A stretch of DNA of 64,000 nt, from the NCBI RefSeq assembly GCF_018223745.1, contig NZ_CP073653.1:4240001-4304000 (forward strand), written 5' to 3'. Origin of the DNA: Clostridium beijerinckii. GTDB taxonomy: Bacteria; Bacillota; Clostridia; Clostridiales; Clostridiaceae. The notes under the pieces were generated by a model. The model was not told the origin of the DNA and searched no databases. It saw only the letters and a program-made list of their open reading frames with translations. Both the position numbers and the translations under genes were made by a program. Positions 8,520-17,221 of this stretch are shown in pieces; positions within the stretch are counted from its first letter, which is position 1; every line of letters starts with the position of its first letter.

Positions 8520-9365
8520 TTATGCAAATCTTTCAATAAATTCATTTAATCTTTTTAAATTAGCATTTATACTTTCAATAGTAGCACTTATTTCTTCAAT
8601 AGCTGCTGCTTGTTCTTCACTTTCTGATGCTGATTCATTTACAGCTCCAATTATAGTATTTATTGACTGATTCATATTAATAACAATATCATTTATTGTT
8701 CTAGTTGATTCTTTACTTTGGCTTGCAAGCTTTCTGATTTCTGTTGATACAACATTAAATCCTTTTCCATGCTCACCAGCTCTTGCAGATTCAATAGCTG
8801 CATTTAATCCTAGTAAATTTGTTTGATCAGCGATACTCTTAATAATTTCTATAGCATCTGATGTTTTCTTTGAAGTCTCCATAACATCTTGAGCCTGCTT
8901 TAGAGTCTTTTGTCCAGTTAGAGCAAAATTTGAGGCCGAATTAGCTAATTCACTAACACTTGTAGAAACTTGATCTAATGATTCTGATATTTCCGAAACA
9001 CTATTTACCAATCTAGTAGTATCATCTAAATCAATTCCATCGCTAATTGTTCCAATAATCTTCCCTTTTGAATTTCTAATAGGTATTGATATAACTTTTA
9101 TTTCTTTGCCAGATACATTTGTATCACCTTTTTCAAGTCTTCCACTTCTTAAAGAATCTTTTATAACATCTAATGGTTCAGAGCCAGCTCTAAGTTGCAA
9201 CTGAAATTCCTTAGGATCTTCATATTCGATATATTTTTCAGTATCTGTTAATCCAAATGCTGTATCATCTCTTGATAGATCGTTAAGATATGGCAAAACA
9301 ATAGAAAATGCCTTTAAAATTTCCTCGTCCGTTAAATTTTCAGTTAAATGTTCTTTATATCCCAT
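8520..9365 (-). CDS. Soluble methyl-accepting chemotaxis-type signalling protein
   Basis: The start is the ATG at 9363-9365, six bases after AGGAGG; the longer frame begins inside that ribosome site. The 281-residue product has no membrane segment. Residues 1-115 form a small soluble sensor-like domain (DRDDTAFGLTDTEKYIEYEDP ... KVISIPIRNSKGKIIGTISDG, PAS-like in character). The rest is a short receptor signalling domain whose tip, IADQTNLLGLNAAIESARAG, is the CheA/CheW-binding hairpin. Methylation helices are short. It would report a cytoplasmic cue to the chemotaxis array or to another CheA-like kinase. It is monocistronic, with a terminator behind it. Confidence 0.85.
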   Translation of the reverse strand: MGYKEHLTENLTDEEILKAFSIVLPYLNDLSRDDTAFGLTDTEKYIEYEDPKEFQLQLRAGSEPLDVIKDSLRSGRLEKGDTNVSGKEIKVISIPIRNSKGKIIGTISDGIDLDDTTRLVNSVSEISESLDQVSTSVSELANSASNFALTGQKTLKQAQDVMETSKKTSDAIEIIKSIADQTNLLGLNAAIESARAGEHGKGFNVVSTEIRKLASQSKESTRTINDIVINMNQSINTIIGAVNESASESEEQAAAIEEISATIESINANLKRLNEFIERFA

Positions 9366-9778
9366 TATAATCCTCCTCAAATATTTATATTCACCTATAC
9401 TATCTTCTTAATAATATTAATAATTCTACATAAGTAGTCAAATTCCTTTATTATTTTGCAAATATCAATCTATTTTCATTAATATAATTAAACAATAAAC
9501 TATAAATAATATTGATTTAATCTCAAATAAATCTCTAAGTTATCTTTATAATTTGAATGTAAATAAATTATAGATTTCATCTTCTATTTAGTTTGTTAGT
9601 AAAGCTTCTAATATTTTTCTATTAACCCCAGATTCTGTAACATTACACCACTGTGCCTAGCAGAATTTTATCTAAACAAAAACTACAATTTCATTTTTTT
9701 ATTATATAACTTAAAATACACACACAACAAAAATAACGCTTTATTAAGAATAAGCGAATAATATTAAATCTTGAATAC
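9366..9778. other. Gene-free gap
   Basis: This AT-rich stretch separates the chemoreceptor start and the end of the GNAT gene. I see no open frame of note and no strong hairpin. Confidence 0.4.
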
Positions 9779-10327
9779 CTATAAATTTTTCATCATTAAA
9801 TATTCTGTGTAATATGATCCATCTTTTAATTTAAAAGAGTTGCTTCTTGTCCCATACTTTTTAAAACCAAATTCTTCATATAAGTTTATTGCCTTATAGT
9901 TATCACTTGCTACCTCTAATTCAACTTGTTCAAATCCTACTTTTTTTGCATATTTTAAGATTTCAGTTAACAAAGCTTTTCCAATACCAAGATTCCAAGC
10001 TTCTTTGATAACTGCTATTCCAAAATTTGCTCTGTGTGAAACTTTAATCATATTTCCAATAATACATATACTTGAATTTCCAACAAGTTTATCATCAATA
10101 AATGCTGAAATCATTACATCCTTATTACTTTCATTAATGTCATTGATGAATTTTTCTTCATCTTCTATAGTCATAGTAATTTCTTCTGTATACCTAAGCA
10201 TATAGTCTGTTTCTGATGATGCCTTTCTTAAGTAATCAATTAATTTCTCTGCATCCTTTACATCAGGACTTCTTAATATGCATTCTTCTCCATTTTTCAA
10301 TTTTACTTTTTTGTCTTCAAATATCAT
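9779..10327 (-). CDS. GNAT-family N-acetyltransferase
   Basis: The ATG at 10325-10327 (nine bases after GTGGAG) gives 182 residues; the longer frame starts at a GTG inside the ribosome site. The fold is clear: an N-terminal LRSPDVKDAEKLIDYL segment, then FGIAVIKEAWNLGIGKALLTEILKYAKKVGF, where GIGKAL is the acetyl-CoA pyrophosphate loop, and NYKAINLYEEFGFKKYGT in motif B. The ending resembles RimJ/RimL or spermidine-type acetyltransferases, but the acceptor cannot be told. An extended -10 (GTGTTATAAT) lies near 10395 on the minus strand. It stands alone. Confidence 0.85.
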   Translation of the reverse strand: MIFEDKKVKLKNGEECILRSPDVKDAEKLIDYLRKASSETDYMLRYTEEITMTIEDEEKFINDINESNKDVMISAFIDDKLVGNSSICIIGNMIKVSHRANFGIAVIKEAWNLGIGKALLTEILKYAKKVGFEQVELEVASDNYKAINLYEEFGFKKYGTRSNSFKLKDGSYYTEYLMMKNL

Positions 10328-10526
10328 AATTAACAACTCCACTCATTATAACATAAGTCTGTCCAAACTTTATATAACATTTTGAAACCTTACCATATTA
10401 TAACACAAATTTAAAACATCACATTAATTTACAAGAAAATCTCCTTATTAGATTATGTATTTCTTATACTTTTAAAAGTTATTCATAGATTTCACTCCGA
10501 TCTAAATTCCTATAGAATAAAATAAT

Positions 10527-10587
10527 GGTGAAGAAGTACTGCAAGAAATTTGTTTAAAAACAGATTTTATCACAGTATTTTTTCACC
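10527..10587 (-). terminator. Long bipartite hairpin after the ABC permease gene
   Basis: GGTGAAGAAGTACTG (10527-10541) pairs with CAGTATTTTTTCACC (10573-10587), and an inner stem AAATTTGTTT/AAACAGATTT continues it. Leftward transcripts then run into an AU-rich tract. It lies about 70 bases past the permease stop and probably ends the regulator-ABC operon. Confidence 0.6.
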
Positions 10588-10657
10588 AAGATATCACTCT
10601 ATTAAATTTTAAATAAATACTTTCATTATTGAATCTAAACTTATAAATTTTCTTATT

Positions 10658-11452
10658 TTAAATTAACTTTTCTGGAATGAACTTTGAAGAAATTCTCTTT
10701 ATTAGAGCATAATCAAGTATTAATAGAACTCCTCCTGCTACAATCATTATAAAATTGCTAAGTAATAGTACTCCTGTCATCTGACCAATTAATACAAGAA
10801 TAACTGGAATTACAAGAAGCCCGCTTATTTGTTGTGCTTCCTGGAAAGTTTCCGACTTTGCTGACACCATAACTGTAAGTATTAACGATAGCAAATTAAT
10901 TGCAGGTGAAAGCCAAAGTATAATTATCAACCATTTTATATCTGGAAAGATAAGTCCGCCAAAATATATAAAGCCACCTATATTAAATATTATTCCAATT
11001 GCTATAAATGAGATCAAAGTCACAATATACGATGGAATAAATACACCTAGAATTTTAGCTCTAAGTAATTGCTCCATTGATGTTGGAGTATAAAGCAAAG
11101 ACTCTAGAGTTTTATGTTCCTTTTCTCCTACAAAACTACTAGCCCCAATAACTGCTGAACACATTATAGGTATTATAAGAAAGTATGATGGAAACATGAA
11201 GTTTATAGCCACTTTTACCAGTAATTGAGCTGGAGTGTATGTTGTATATTCATAAGGTAATTTCCTTATAAGAGGAGCCATTTTTGTAATAGTGCTTGAG
11301 TCACTTCCTATAAAATTTGCACCTATGAGTATTCCAAGAGGCACTATTATTGTCAAGATAATTGGAACAATAGTCATAGGGAGAATTACTCGTTTTGAAC
11401 TTACTAACTCATTTATGTCTTTATATATAAGTGCTTTTTCATTACTCTTCAT
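10658..11452 (-). CDS. ABC-2 type transporter permease
   Basis: This 264-residue membrane protein has about six helices. It opens with the cytoplasmic MKSNEKALIYKDINELVSSKR segment and has the ABC-2 loop SSFVGEKEHKTLESLLYTPTSMEQLLRAKILG, typical of NatB/CcmB-like export permeases. It partners the ATPase gene 18 bases upstream, and both follow an XRE regulator in one leftward unit. The substrate is unknown; such exporters often move sodium, peptides or lantibiotic-like toxins. The long hairpin at 10527-10587 lies just downstream. Confidence 0.85.
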   Translation of the reverse strand: MKSNEKALIYKDINELVSSKRVILPMTIVPIILTIIVPLGILIGANFIGSDSSTITKMAPLIRKLPYEYTTYTPAQLLVKVAINFMFPSYFLIIPIMCSAVIGASSFVGEKEHKTLESLLYTPTSMEQLLRAKILGVFIPSYIVTLISFIAIGIIFNIGGFIYFGGLIFPDIKWLIIILWLSPAINLLSLILTVMVSAKSETFQEAQQISGLLVIPVILVLIGQMTGVLLLSNFIMIVAGGVLLILDYALIKRISSKFIPEKLI

Positions 11453-11470
11453 ATTCTAATCGCTCCTGAT

Positions 11471-12397
11471 TTATAAAGACACATCATCAGATGTACCTTT
11501 TATATATTTGAAATACAGTTGTTCCAAAGACCATTTCTGCTGCATTGCCTCATAAATTTCTCCATCATCTTTCATAATGCTTTGTATTAGAGTATTTACC
11601 TCTTGGTCTCCTGAAATAGGTTTGCTATATATATCATTTCCTTCATAGATAAATCCAAATTTATCAGAAACATTCTTTCCTCTAATTTTTAGTTGAAGTT
11701 TTGCATTTTTCTTTGAAGCAAGTTCATCAAAAGTGCCTATCCCAAGGATATTCCCATTGTTTATAAAACCATATTGAGTACATATATCTTCAGCATATTT
11801 TAATTGATGGGTACAAAGAAATATTGTAACTTCGTTTTCTTCTGCAAGTTCCTTTACAAGCTTTGTAACATTTAATGCGTTTTCTGGATCTAAACCAGAC
11901 GTTGGTTCATCAAGAAATAAAATTTTCGGATTATGAACTAATGCTATAGCTAATGAAACCCTCTTTCTCATTCCTGTACTAAAAGATTTCACCTTCTTAT
12001 CTTTTACCTCTAGCAGCTCTAATCTTTTTAATATAGAATCAGTACGTTCATTGAGTAAATTTTCTTTAACTCCGTGCATTTTTCCAAAGAATATTAAGTT
12101 TTGTTTTGCAGTGAGATTCTCATAGCAACTCGAACTTTCAGTCATAACTCCACATAATTTATGAATTTCAATATTATTTTCCAAAACAGGAATCCCTAAA
12201 ATTTCGGCATGACCAGATGTTGCTGAAAGAATTCCATTAAGAATTCTAACTGTTGTAGTTTTTCCTGAACCATTAGGTCCAAGAAATCCAAATATCTGGC
12301 CTTTTGGTATACTCAAGTTTATATCATTCAAAGCATTAGTCTTTCCATCATAAGACTTGTTAAGATTCTCTATATTTATTGCATTCATTTTATTCAT
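11471..12397 (-). CDS. ABC transporter ATP-binding protein
   Basis: This 308-residue ATPase has Walker A GPNGSGKTTTVR, a Q-loop near MTESSSCYENLT, signature FSTGMRKRVSLA and Walker B KILFLDEPTSGLD followed by the H-loop LCTHQL. The C-terminal 90 residues form the accessory domain common in CcmA/NatA-type exporter ATPases. It powers the permease encoded next to it. Its ATG (12397) overlaps the end of the XRE regulator gene by 8 bases, so the two are translationally coupled. Confidence 0.9.
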   Translation of the reverse strand: MNKMNAINIENLNKSYDGKTNALNDINLSIPKGQIFGFLGPNGSGKTTTVRILNGILSATSGHAEILGIPVLENNIEIHKLCGVMTESSSCYENLTAKQNLIFFGKMHGVKENLLNERTDSILKRLELLEVKDKKVKSFSTGMRKRVSLAIALVHNPKILFLDEPTSGLDPENALNVTKLVKELAEENEVTIFLCTHQLKYAEDICTQYGFINNGNILGIGTFDELASKKNAKLQLKIRGKNVSDKFGFIYEGNDIYSKPISGDQEVNTLIQSIMKDDGEIYEAMQQKWSLEQLYFKYIKGTSDDVSL

Positions 12398-13505
12398 CCA
12401 ACTTTCTCTTCAGTTTTTTAACAAGAAATTTGTACTTTTCATCTTCTCTTAATGATACAAATGCCGGATTTTCAGTAATTGCAGAGGCAAAATTTTTCTT
12501 TATTGTTGTCTCATCTACAGGAGTGCTCGTTCCAATATAGCTATTATCCTCAAGCCATTTATCAACCTTAGTAAAATATTCATTTCCTTTAAATTTCAAT
12601 GGAAACTTTATTTTGCAGACAATATTTACATACTGCTCCAGAGCACATATGGCCTTTTCCTTATCTTTGTGAATTAAATAACCTTGTGCTGCAACAATAT
12701 GAATTCCTAAAACATCATTTGTCAAAATCTCATTAAGATTAAAAGACTCAATGATCTGAATACCTTGAGAATAAATTTTTTCAAACAAAACTCGCTCCAT
12801 AATATTTATTGAAAGATAGTTGTTTAAAAGTCTTAACATGTTTATTACATTATTAAATACTAGTATTTGATTGACCTCATTTGCTTTATCTATTTCTCCC
12901 TGCATCTTGTATGCATTAATTAGCATTACATCCTCACCACTATACGGTATTAATTTATTATCCAATAATCGAATAACTTCTTCACTATTTCCTAATAACA
13001 TTTGTGCCAATGCTTCCATTGTATTTGAACTCTTTATTTCAGAAATATTATCTGATTCTTCTTTTATTCTCTTGCTTAATAATATACATTTCTGAAAAAT
13101 TTCTTTTTTTATATCCTCAGTTTTTGCTAATATAGAATAATTTATTAATAACTGAATCATTGAAAGCAAAAAAGGAAAGCAGGAATAGTATTTTTTTATT
13201 AACTTCTCACATTTATTTATTACTTCATCAAATGGTTTTATAGCGAATTCATTCGAAAGTTCCTTATAAGTCTTTTTAATATCTTCTTTTGTAAGCTGCG
13301 GGGAATATCCTAATAATTCATCAACCGAAATATTAAAGTAAGTCGCAAGCTCAGGAAGAAGTAAGATATCAGGATAACTTAATGCAGATTCCCATTTAGA
13401 AACAGATGCTTTAGAAACTCCAATATAATCTGCTAATTGCTCCTGAGTTATTCCCTTCTCTTTCCTCTTATAAGCAATACATTCTCCTATATTTAACTTT
13501 TTCAT
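12390..13505 (-). CDS. XRE-family regulator with large helical C-terminal domain
   Basis: The start used is the ATG at 13503-13505, after GAGGTGAGG; a GTG three codons earlier lies in the ribosome site. In the 371-residue product, residues 3-60 form a Cro/C1 helix-turn-helix (IGECIAYKRKEKGITQEQLADYIGVSKASVSKWE). The rest is helical and TPR-like, as in quorum- or stress-sensing XRE proteins. It is the first gene of the operon with the ABC exporter and overlaps the ATPase start by 8 bases, so it probably controls the exporter. The inducer is unknown. Confidence 0.87.
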   Translation of the reverse strand: MKKLNIGECIAYKRKEKGITQEQLADYIGVSKASVSKWESALSYPDILLLPELATYFNISVDELLGYSPQLTKEDIKKTYKELSNEFAIKPFDEVINKCEKLIKKYYSCFPFLLSMIQLLINYSILAKTEDIKKEIFQKCILLSKRIKEESDNISEIKSSNTMEALAQMLLGNSEEVIRLLDNKLIPYSGEDVMLINAYKMQGEIDKANEVNQILVFNNVINMLRLLNNYLSINIMERVLFEKIYSQGIQIIESFNLNEILTNDVLGIHIVAAQGYLIHKDKEKAICALEQYVNIVCKIKFPLKFKGNEYFTKVDKWLEDNSYIGTSTPVDETTIKKNFASAITENPAFVSLREDEKYKFLVKKLKRKLDE

Positions 13506-13604
13506 ATTCCTCACCTCTAATAATATTTTATGTGTTTCTACATTTTCCGTAAATGGATTCCTAGTTGATATTAGTAGAAAAAGTTAACCTACAAGAAACT
13601 TAAT

Positions 13605-13885
13605 TATAGATAAACAATATATAAGCTAGACTTATGCAATAATCCACCGAAAGTAAAAACATTGTTATTTCACAGGACTATGAAAATTTCGCTGAAAGTG
13701 CTAAATTGCAGGTTGTTCAACTAATGCTTGCTCCCAATTTCATTGTGACAAGCATTAGTTGAACAACCTACGATTAAGATCTTTTAACAGCTCATTTTCA
13801 ATGCCTGCTGCATAAAAATGTTTCTACTTTCTAGTATTATATTTATTGCAAATTATAAATCAAATTCTTAAGTTGTTTATCTATA
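13605..13885 (-). mobile_element. MITE-like palindromic element, copy 3 (best-preserved ends)
   Basis: This 281-base element has perfect 13-base terminal inverted repeats, TATAGATAAACAA (13605-13617) and TTGTTTATCTATA (13873-13885). The outermost TA on each side could be the target duplication, as for IS630/Tc1-mariner-type elements. In the centre GGTTGTTCAACTAATGCTTG and its perfect 20-base complement form a hairpin whose distal part differs in sequence from copies 1 and 2 but keeps full pairing. It is inverted relative to copies 1 and 2. Confidence 0.75.
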
Positions 13886-13922
13886 CTAACTTTAAACTTC
13901 ACATTTTTAGATATAAAAATAC

Positions 13923-13974
13923 TCCCATTAAAATAACAGATTTTTATTTTTTATCTGTTTACCTTAAATGGAGC
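13923..13974. repeat. Hairpin repeat (GGAGCATATCA family), copy B
   Basis: The imperfect stem around ACAGAT ... ATCTGT, ending TTAAATGGAGCATATCA, matches the perfect hairpin at 27891-27945 and a diverged one at 34233-34290. A shared GAATAATACGAT block follows copies A and B. Confidence 0.55.
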
Positions 13975-14037
13975 ATATCATCTTCTTTGAATAATACGAT
14001 TTTTCAGCATTATATTTAATTTCAATAATTCACTGTT

Positions 14038-14289
14038 TTAGCCTTTGAGTCCATTTGCTTGTCGCTCCATATTTTCTATGACAACATCATATATCTCCCC
14101 TAAAGAAGCACAATACTTAAGTACCTGCCATGGAGTATTTGTATGGAAGTGAATCTTAATCAATTCCTCATCTCCAACTGCAAGCAGAGAATCTCCCTCA
14201 ATGTTTTTTGTTATATATTCATTTATTTCATCTTCTGAAAGATCTTTTCCTTCGATTAATAATTGCGTATCAAATTTATATTCAAGCAT
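14038..14289 (-). CDS. Short protein equal to the FakA/DAK-associated C-terminal domain
   Basis: The 83-residue product reads LEYKFDTQLLIEGKDLSEDE ... GDSLLAVGDEELIKIHFHTNTPWQVLKYCASLGEIYDVVIENM. This is recognisable as the C-terminal module of FakA/YloV-type fatty-acid kinases (DAK-phosphatase related). The N-terminal DhaL kinase domain and middle domain are absent, and no FakA or DegV gene is adjacent. GAGGAG lies 9 bases before the ATG, so it looks translated rather than a mere fragment. Small stand-alone versions may act as partner or regulatory modules, but that is inference; a remnant of a degraded fakA is the alternative. Confidence 0.7.
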   Translation of the reverse strand: MLEYKFDTQLLIEGKDLSEDEINEYITKNIEGDSLLAVGDEELIKIHFHTNTPWQVLKYCASLGEIYDVVIENMERQANGLKG

Positions 14290-14410
14290 ATTTTTTTCTC
14301 CTCTTCGTCTTTAAATAAATTATCTTAAAAATATAATAAACTTTAAAGCATATATTTCTTATACTCTCCTTAATTTATAATATTATTAAGGATTCTAATT
14401 GGATAAGAAC

Positions 14411-14574
14411 TTATTGCTTTATCTGAGCATACTTTTTAAGTATTGCCAATTTTCTTAGTCTAAAATTCATAATCCAAAAAATTAATACGGTAATGAACGG
14501 GAGAACTAATTTAATTGAGTCTAATTGAGGAACTTGCGTAAGACATGCTCCAATTATTAAGTCTCTTTTCGAAA
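14411..14574 (-). pseudogene. Possible remnant of a membrane-protein gene (C-terminus only)
   Basis: On the minus strand this interval encodes GACLTQVPQLDSIKLVLPF and then a hydrophobic helix and a basic tail ending KKYAQIKQ and a stop at 14411-14413. It reads like the last membrane helix and tail of a polytopic protein but has no start or ribosome site, and a stop codon precedes it. I cannot name the family; chance is possible. Confidence 0.25.
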
Positions 14575-14583
14575 ATTATCCAC

Positions 14584-15162
14584 TTATAATCCTTTAACTT
14601 CTTTTTCGAAATTATCCTTATCTTCTTGGTTTTCAAATAAGTTGAACCAATCACATATCTCTATTGCAAAGTCAATAAAAGCTGTTCCCTGAGCAGTTAT
14701 TACATTTTTATCTCTCACTACTCTTTTAGAAACAAAATTTTCTCTTGGAAATGGGTCATTTTTTCCATATATATCAATATGCTTTTGTGTCCATTGGTTA
14801 ATAGGCGTAGTATACTTAACATTATTTAAAGCTCCAGACTTTGCTAAAAAAACGGTTCCTGCTCCACATATACCGCCTACTAATTTCCCCTCCAAATATA
14901 TTTTATTGATAAGCTCTATTAATTCAGGCTTAACTTCACCATACCATCCTCCAGTAATTATCAACCCATCTACATTATAATTTAAGACATCTTTAACTAA
15001 TTTATCTGGTTTATATAAGAAACCAGAGCGTCCTTCAATCATTTTATCTTCATAAGAGATAGTAATTATTTCTTTACCTGCCTCTGAACTTAGTAAATGA
15101 CTGATAAATGTAACTTCATAGTCTGTCATTTCATCAAAAATGAAAAATAATATTTTCTCCAT
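14584..15162 (-). CDS. DJ-1/PfpI family protein (class I glutamine amidotransferase-like)
   Basis: This 192-residue protein has the DJ-1/PfpI fold: the opening KILFFIFDEMTDYEV, the strand VDGLIITGGW, and the nucleophile elbow GGICGAGTVFLAKSG with Cys99. The ending VITAQGTAFIDFAIEICDWF is typical of YdeA/YajL-like members. It may act as a glyoxalase-like, deglycase or stress protein; no specific role can be read. It is a single leftward gene preceded by a dispersed repeat at 15270-15373. Confidence 0.82.
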   Translation of the reverse strand: MEKILFFIFDEMTDYEVTFISHLLSSEAGKEIITISYEDKMIEGRSGFLYKPDKLVKDVLNYNVDGLIITGGWYGEVKPELIELINKIYLEGKLVGGICGAGTVFLAKSGALNNVKYTTPINQWTQKHIDIYGKNDPFPRENFVSKRVVRDKNVITAQGTAFIDFAIEICDWFNLFENQEDKDNFEKEVKGL

Positions 15163-15269
15163 ATAATCCCCTTCTCTATGTTCGTATTCATAAACTTTCC
15201 TATAATCTAGTTAGTTAGAAGTATGTATTTTAACTTAAACACCATCATTAAAATAGGGTGCTATTTTTG

Positions 15270-15373
15270 CATCAATATATATGTTGCAATTCACGATGCA
15301 CAATTCACAATTTCGGCTAAAATTCTTGTAATATTGTTACAATTATGATGAATGATTATTTTTGCAATATATA
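15270..15373 (+). repeat. Dispersed repeat R2, copy A
   Basis: About 105 bases, including ATATGTTGCAATTCAC and GCTAAAATTCTTGTAAT, recur in reverse complement at 33961-34075 with only scattered changes. It lies directly upstream of the DJ-1/PfpI gene and abuts the stop of the next gene. No coding sense is seen. Confidence 0.65.
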
Positions 15374-15766
15374 TTACGAATCACATTCCTCTTTAAAAAA
15401 ATATCTCTTGGACGGAAATGCAATTATGAGTCCTAACAATGATTCTATAATATTTGGAGTATTATATGGATTGCTTGTCTTCATGGCTATAAAGAACATA
15501 GATACTGCTAAAAAAAATACATTATAAATTATGATTTCTAAGTATGCCCATTTTTTAAGCTTAAAATATCCATAGGCTATTGTTAATAGGACTATCGCGC
15601 TTAATACTCTGAGCGCACCATCTAAAAAATTATACATAGGAATGGGATAAACTCCAATATTCTCCATAATGCTTTTCATAGGTGAAATTGATATTATAAT
15701 TAAGGCTACATAAAGCAGACTCATGTCTCCAATAAACATCACTATCATAGGTAGTTTTCTTTTCAC
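15374..15766 (-). CDS. Four-helix membrane protein of unknown function
   Basis: The probable start is the GTG at 15764-15766 (M-K-R-K-L), nine bases after GGGGAG; another GTG two codons upstream lies very close to that site. The 130-residue product has four hydrophobic segments (about 7-28, 47-68, 75-95 and 102-120) joined by short loops and a charged C-terminus (KRYFFKEECDS). I do not recognise a family. The promoter-like motif shared by several small genes of this window lies at 15824-15844. Confidence 0.6.
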   Translation of the reverse strand: MKRKLPMIVMFIGDMSLLYVALIIISISPMKSIMENIGVYPIPMYNFLDGALRVLSAIVLLTIAYGYFKLKKWAYLEIIIYNVFFLAVSMFFIAMKTSNPYNTPNIIESLLGLIIAFPSKRYFFKEECDS

Positions 15767-15823
15767 GTGCACTCACTCCCCCGTATTCTATAATAATTTA
15801 CAATAAACTTCCATCACAAATAA

Positions 15824-15844
15824 ATTATAACATATATTGTAAAT
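15824..15844 (-). promoter_or_regulatory. Shared promoter-like motif (TTTACAA...TGTTATAAT)
   Basis: The minus strand reads TTTACAATATATGTTATAAT, an extended -10 (TGnTATAAT) preceded by the conserved TTTACAA block found upstream of several small genes at 22.9-27.5 kb. Confidence 0.5.
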
Positions 15845-15866
15845 GTAGTTTTATTATTCTCATATT

Positions 15867-15988
15867 TATAGATATCCTAACTAAAACCTGAACTTATGCA
15901 TATAACTCTCCGAAATGAATAATATACTTTTGTTCCGGTTGGGATATATTTCATAATATAAATCTAACTTATAATTAGCTTATCTATA
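15867..15988 (-). mobile_element. MITE-like element, deleted derivative (copy 5)
   Basis: The left end TATAGATATCC and the following ACTTATGCAT...CTCCGAAA match the corresponding end of copy 3, and the right end finishes TATCTATA. The central palindrome is missing, leaving about 122 bases. The rest of the gap up to 16239 shows no gene. Confidence 0.45.
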
Positions 15989-16239
15989 TAAGTTACATAT
16001 TGATAACAATACATATCTACTGTTTCAATTTCATGAATACCAGCGATATTGAAATTTTATAAGTTTGAATATCATTGTGGAACGCTATATATCAAATACA
16101 ATCTCAAAATTATACAAAAAGATCCCAACTTCACAATATGAATTTGAGATCTTCTATCTTAACTTCTTCAATATTTTTAAGATTGCTTATAATGCGAGTA
16201 TATCTTCTATAAGTAGCAACTATCAATTATGTACATTGA

Positions 16240-16550
16240 TATGGATAAACAATTTAATAATTCGACTTATTAGATTGATATATTTACAAAGTTGCTAAAA
16301 CTTTAATGTCATATTTTTACTAGAAATCATAAATATATTTGTGGAGAAAACATTTGAAAATGAGCTGCTAAAGGTTCTTAGCTTTAGGTTGTTCCAGTTT
16401 ACTTGTCAAACTGAAAGTTGGAGCATGTTAAACTGGATACAACCTGAGGCTTAGAACCTCCAGCAATATTTTCATAGCTTTTCGGAATCAAAATATTTAT
16501 GATTTCGGTAAGTCATCACCTAAATGTAGTTTTAAAGTTGGATATCTATC
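16240..16550 (+). mobile_element. MITE-like palindromic element, copy 2
   Basis: It starts TATGGATAAACAA (16240-16252) and ends in a degenerate inverted end near 16550. The flanking blocks (CTAGAAATCATAAATATATT, GAAAATGAGCTG, TTTCGGTAAG) match copy 1. The inner stem TCCAGTTTA/TAAACTGGA is fully paired although copy 1 has a different sequence there. Confidence 0.7.
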
Positions 16551-16576
16551 TATAGTGAAATAACAATCTGAAAACC

Positions 16577-17221
16577 TTATATATTTATGTCTTTTAGCTC
16601 TACTCCACTAACCCCTGCTTTAAAACTTCTCATAAATAAATCGAAAGTACCTTTAATTAGTTGTGCATTCTCAAACTCAGAATTTAACTTAAGTACTTCA
16701 ATTACTGCTTCGATAGTGCAAAGTTCTCCTTCTGAAGCACCTTTTCTTAAAGTATATTCTGATTTATTAATTGGATTTAATGATATTCTTGGAAGCTTCT
16801 TTAAGTAATCGCTCTTTCTTAGTATCTTCTCTGCTTCTTTCCATGTGCCATCTAAGATAATAAATGCTGGAATTTTTTCTGAATCTTTGCATTTAGACTT
16901 TCTTTCTACAGGCTCATCATCATCCATAGGGAACAATATATGTATTTCATAATCATCGCTATTAATATATTCGATTAATTTTTCAGGAGTCCTTACTCGC
17001 TCCCAAAGAATTAACTCAGTTGATTCTGGATTCACCAATTTCAATAATCTAGCGGTATTTGAAGGCCTACGAAATTCTCTTTCTGTTGATAATATCAATA
17101 TCTTTGCTTTTGTCTTTATTTTAGGTACAATATCGCAGATACAATTTATTATTGGCAACCCACATTTATTGCAACTTTCATATAACTTAGTAATTTGCTT
17201 AACTTTAAATTCAGACTCCAT
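16577..17221 (-). CDS. DTW-domain protein, probable tRNA-uridine aminocarboxypropyltransferase
   Basis: This 214-residue protein shows an N-terminal zinc-binding cluster CNKCGLPIINCIC (Cys17, 20, 27, 29) and the family signature as DGTW at 124-127, followed by KEAEKILRKS. The DTW family (TapT/YfiP) transfers an aminocarboxypropyl group from S-adenosylmethionine to a uridine in tRNA. GGAGG lies a few bases before the ATG, and a TATGTTATAAT extended -10 is seen near 17280. It is monocistronic, next to the sol operon but on the opposite strand. Confidence 0.85.
   Translation of the reverse strand: MESEFKVKQITKLYESCNKCGLPIINCICDIVPKIKTKAKILILSTEREFRRPSNTARLLKLVNPESTELILWERVRTPEKLIEYINSDDYEIHILFPMDDDEPVERKSKCKDSEKIPAFIILDGTWKEAEKILRKSDYLKKLPRISLNPINKSEYTLRKGASEGELCTIEAVIEVLKLNSEFENAQLIKGTFDLFMRSFKAGVSGVELKDINI

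Noticed and set aside
15345..15527. 60-codon rightward open frame
   Set aside because: It overlaps the end of the four-helix membrane-protein gene in antisense and starts inside dispersed repeat R2.
16065..16298. 77-codon rightward open frame
   Set aside because: No ribosome site, very AT-rich, includes an inverted repeat and runs into MITE copy 2.
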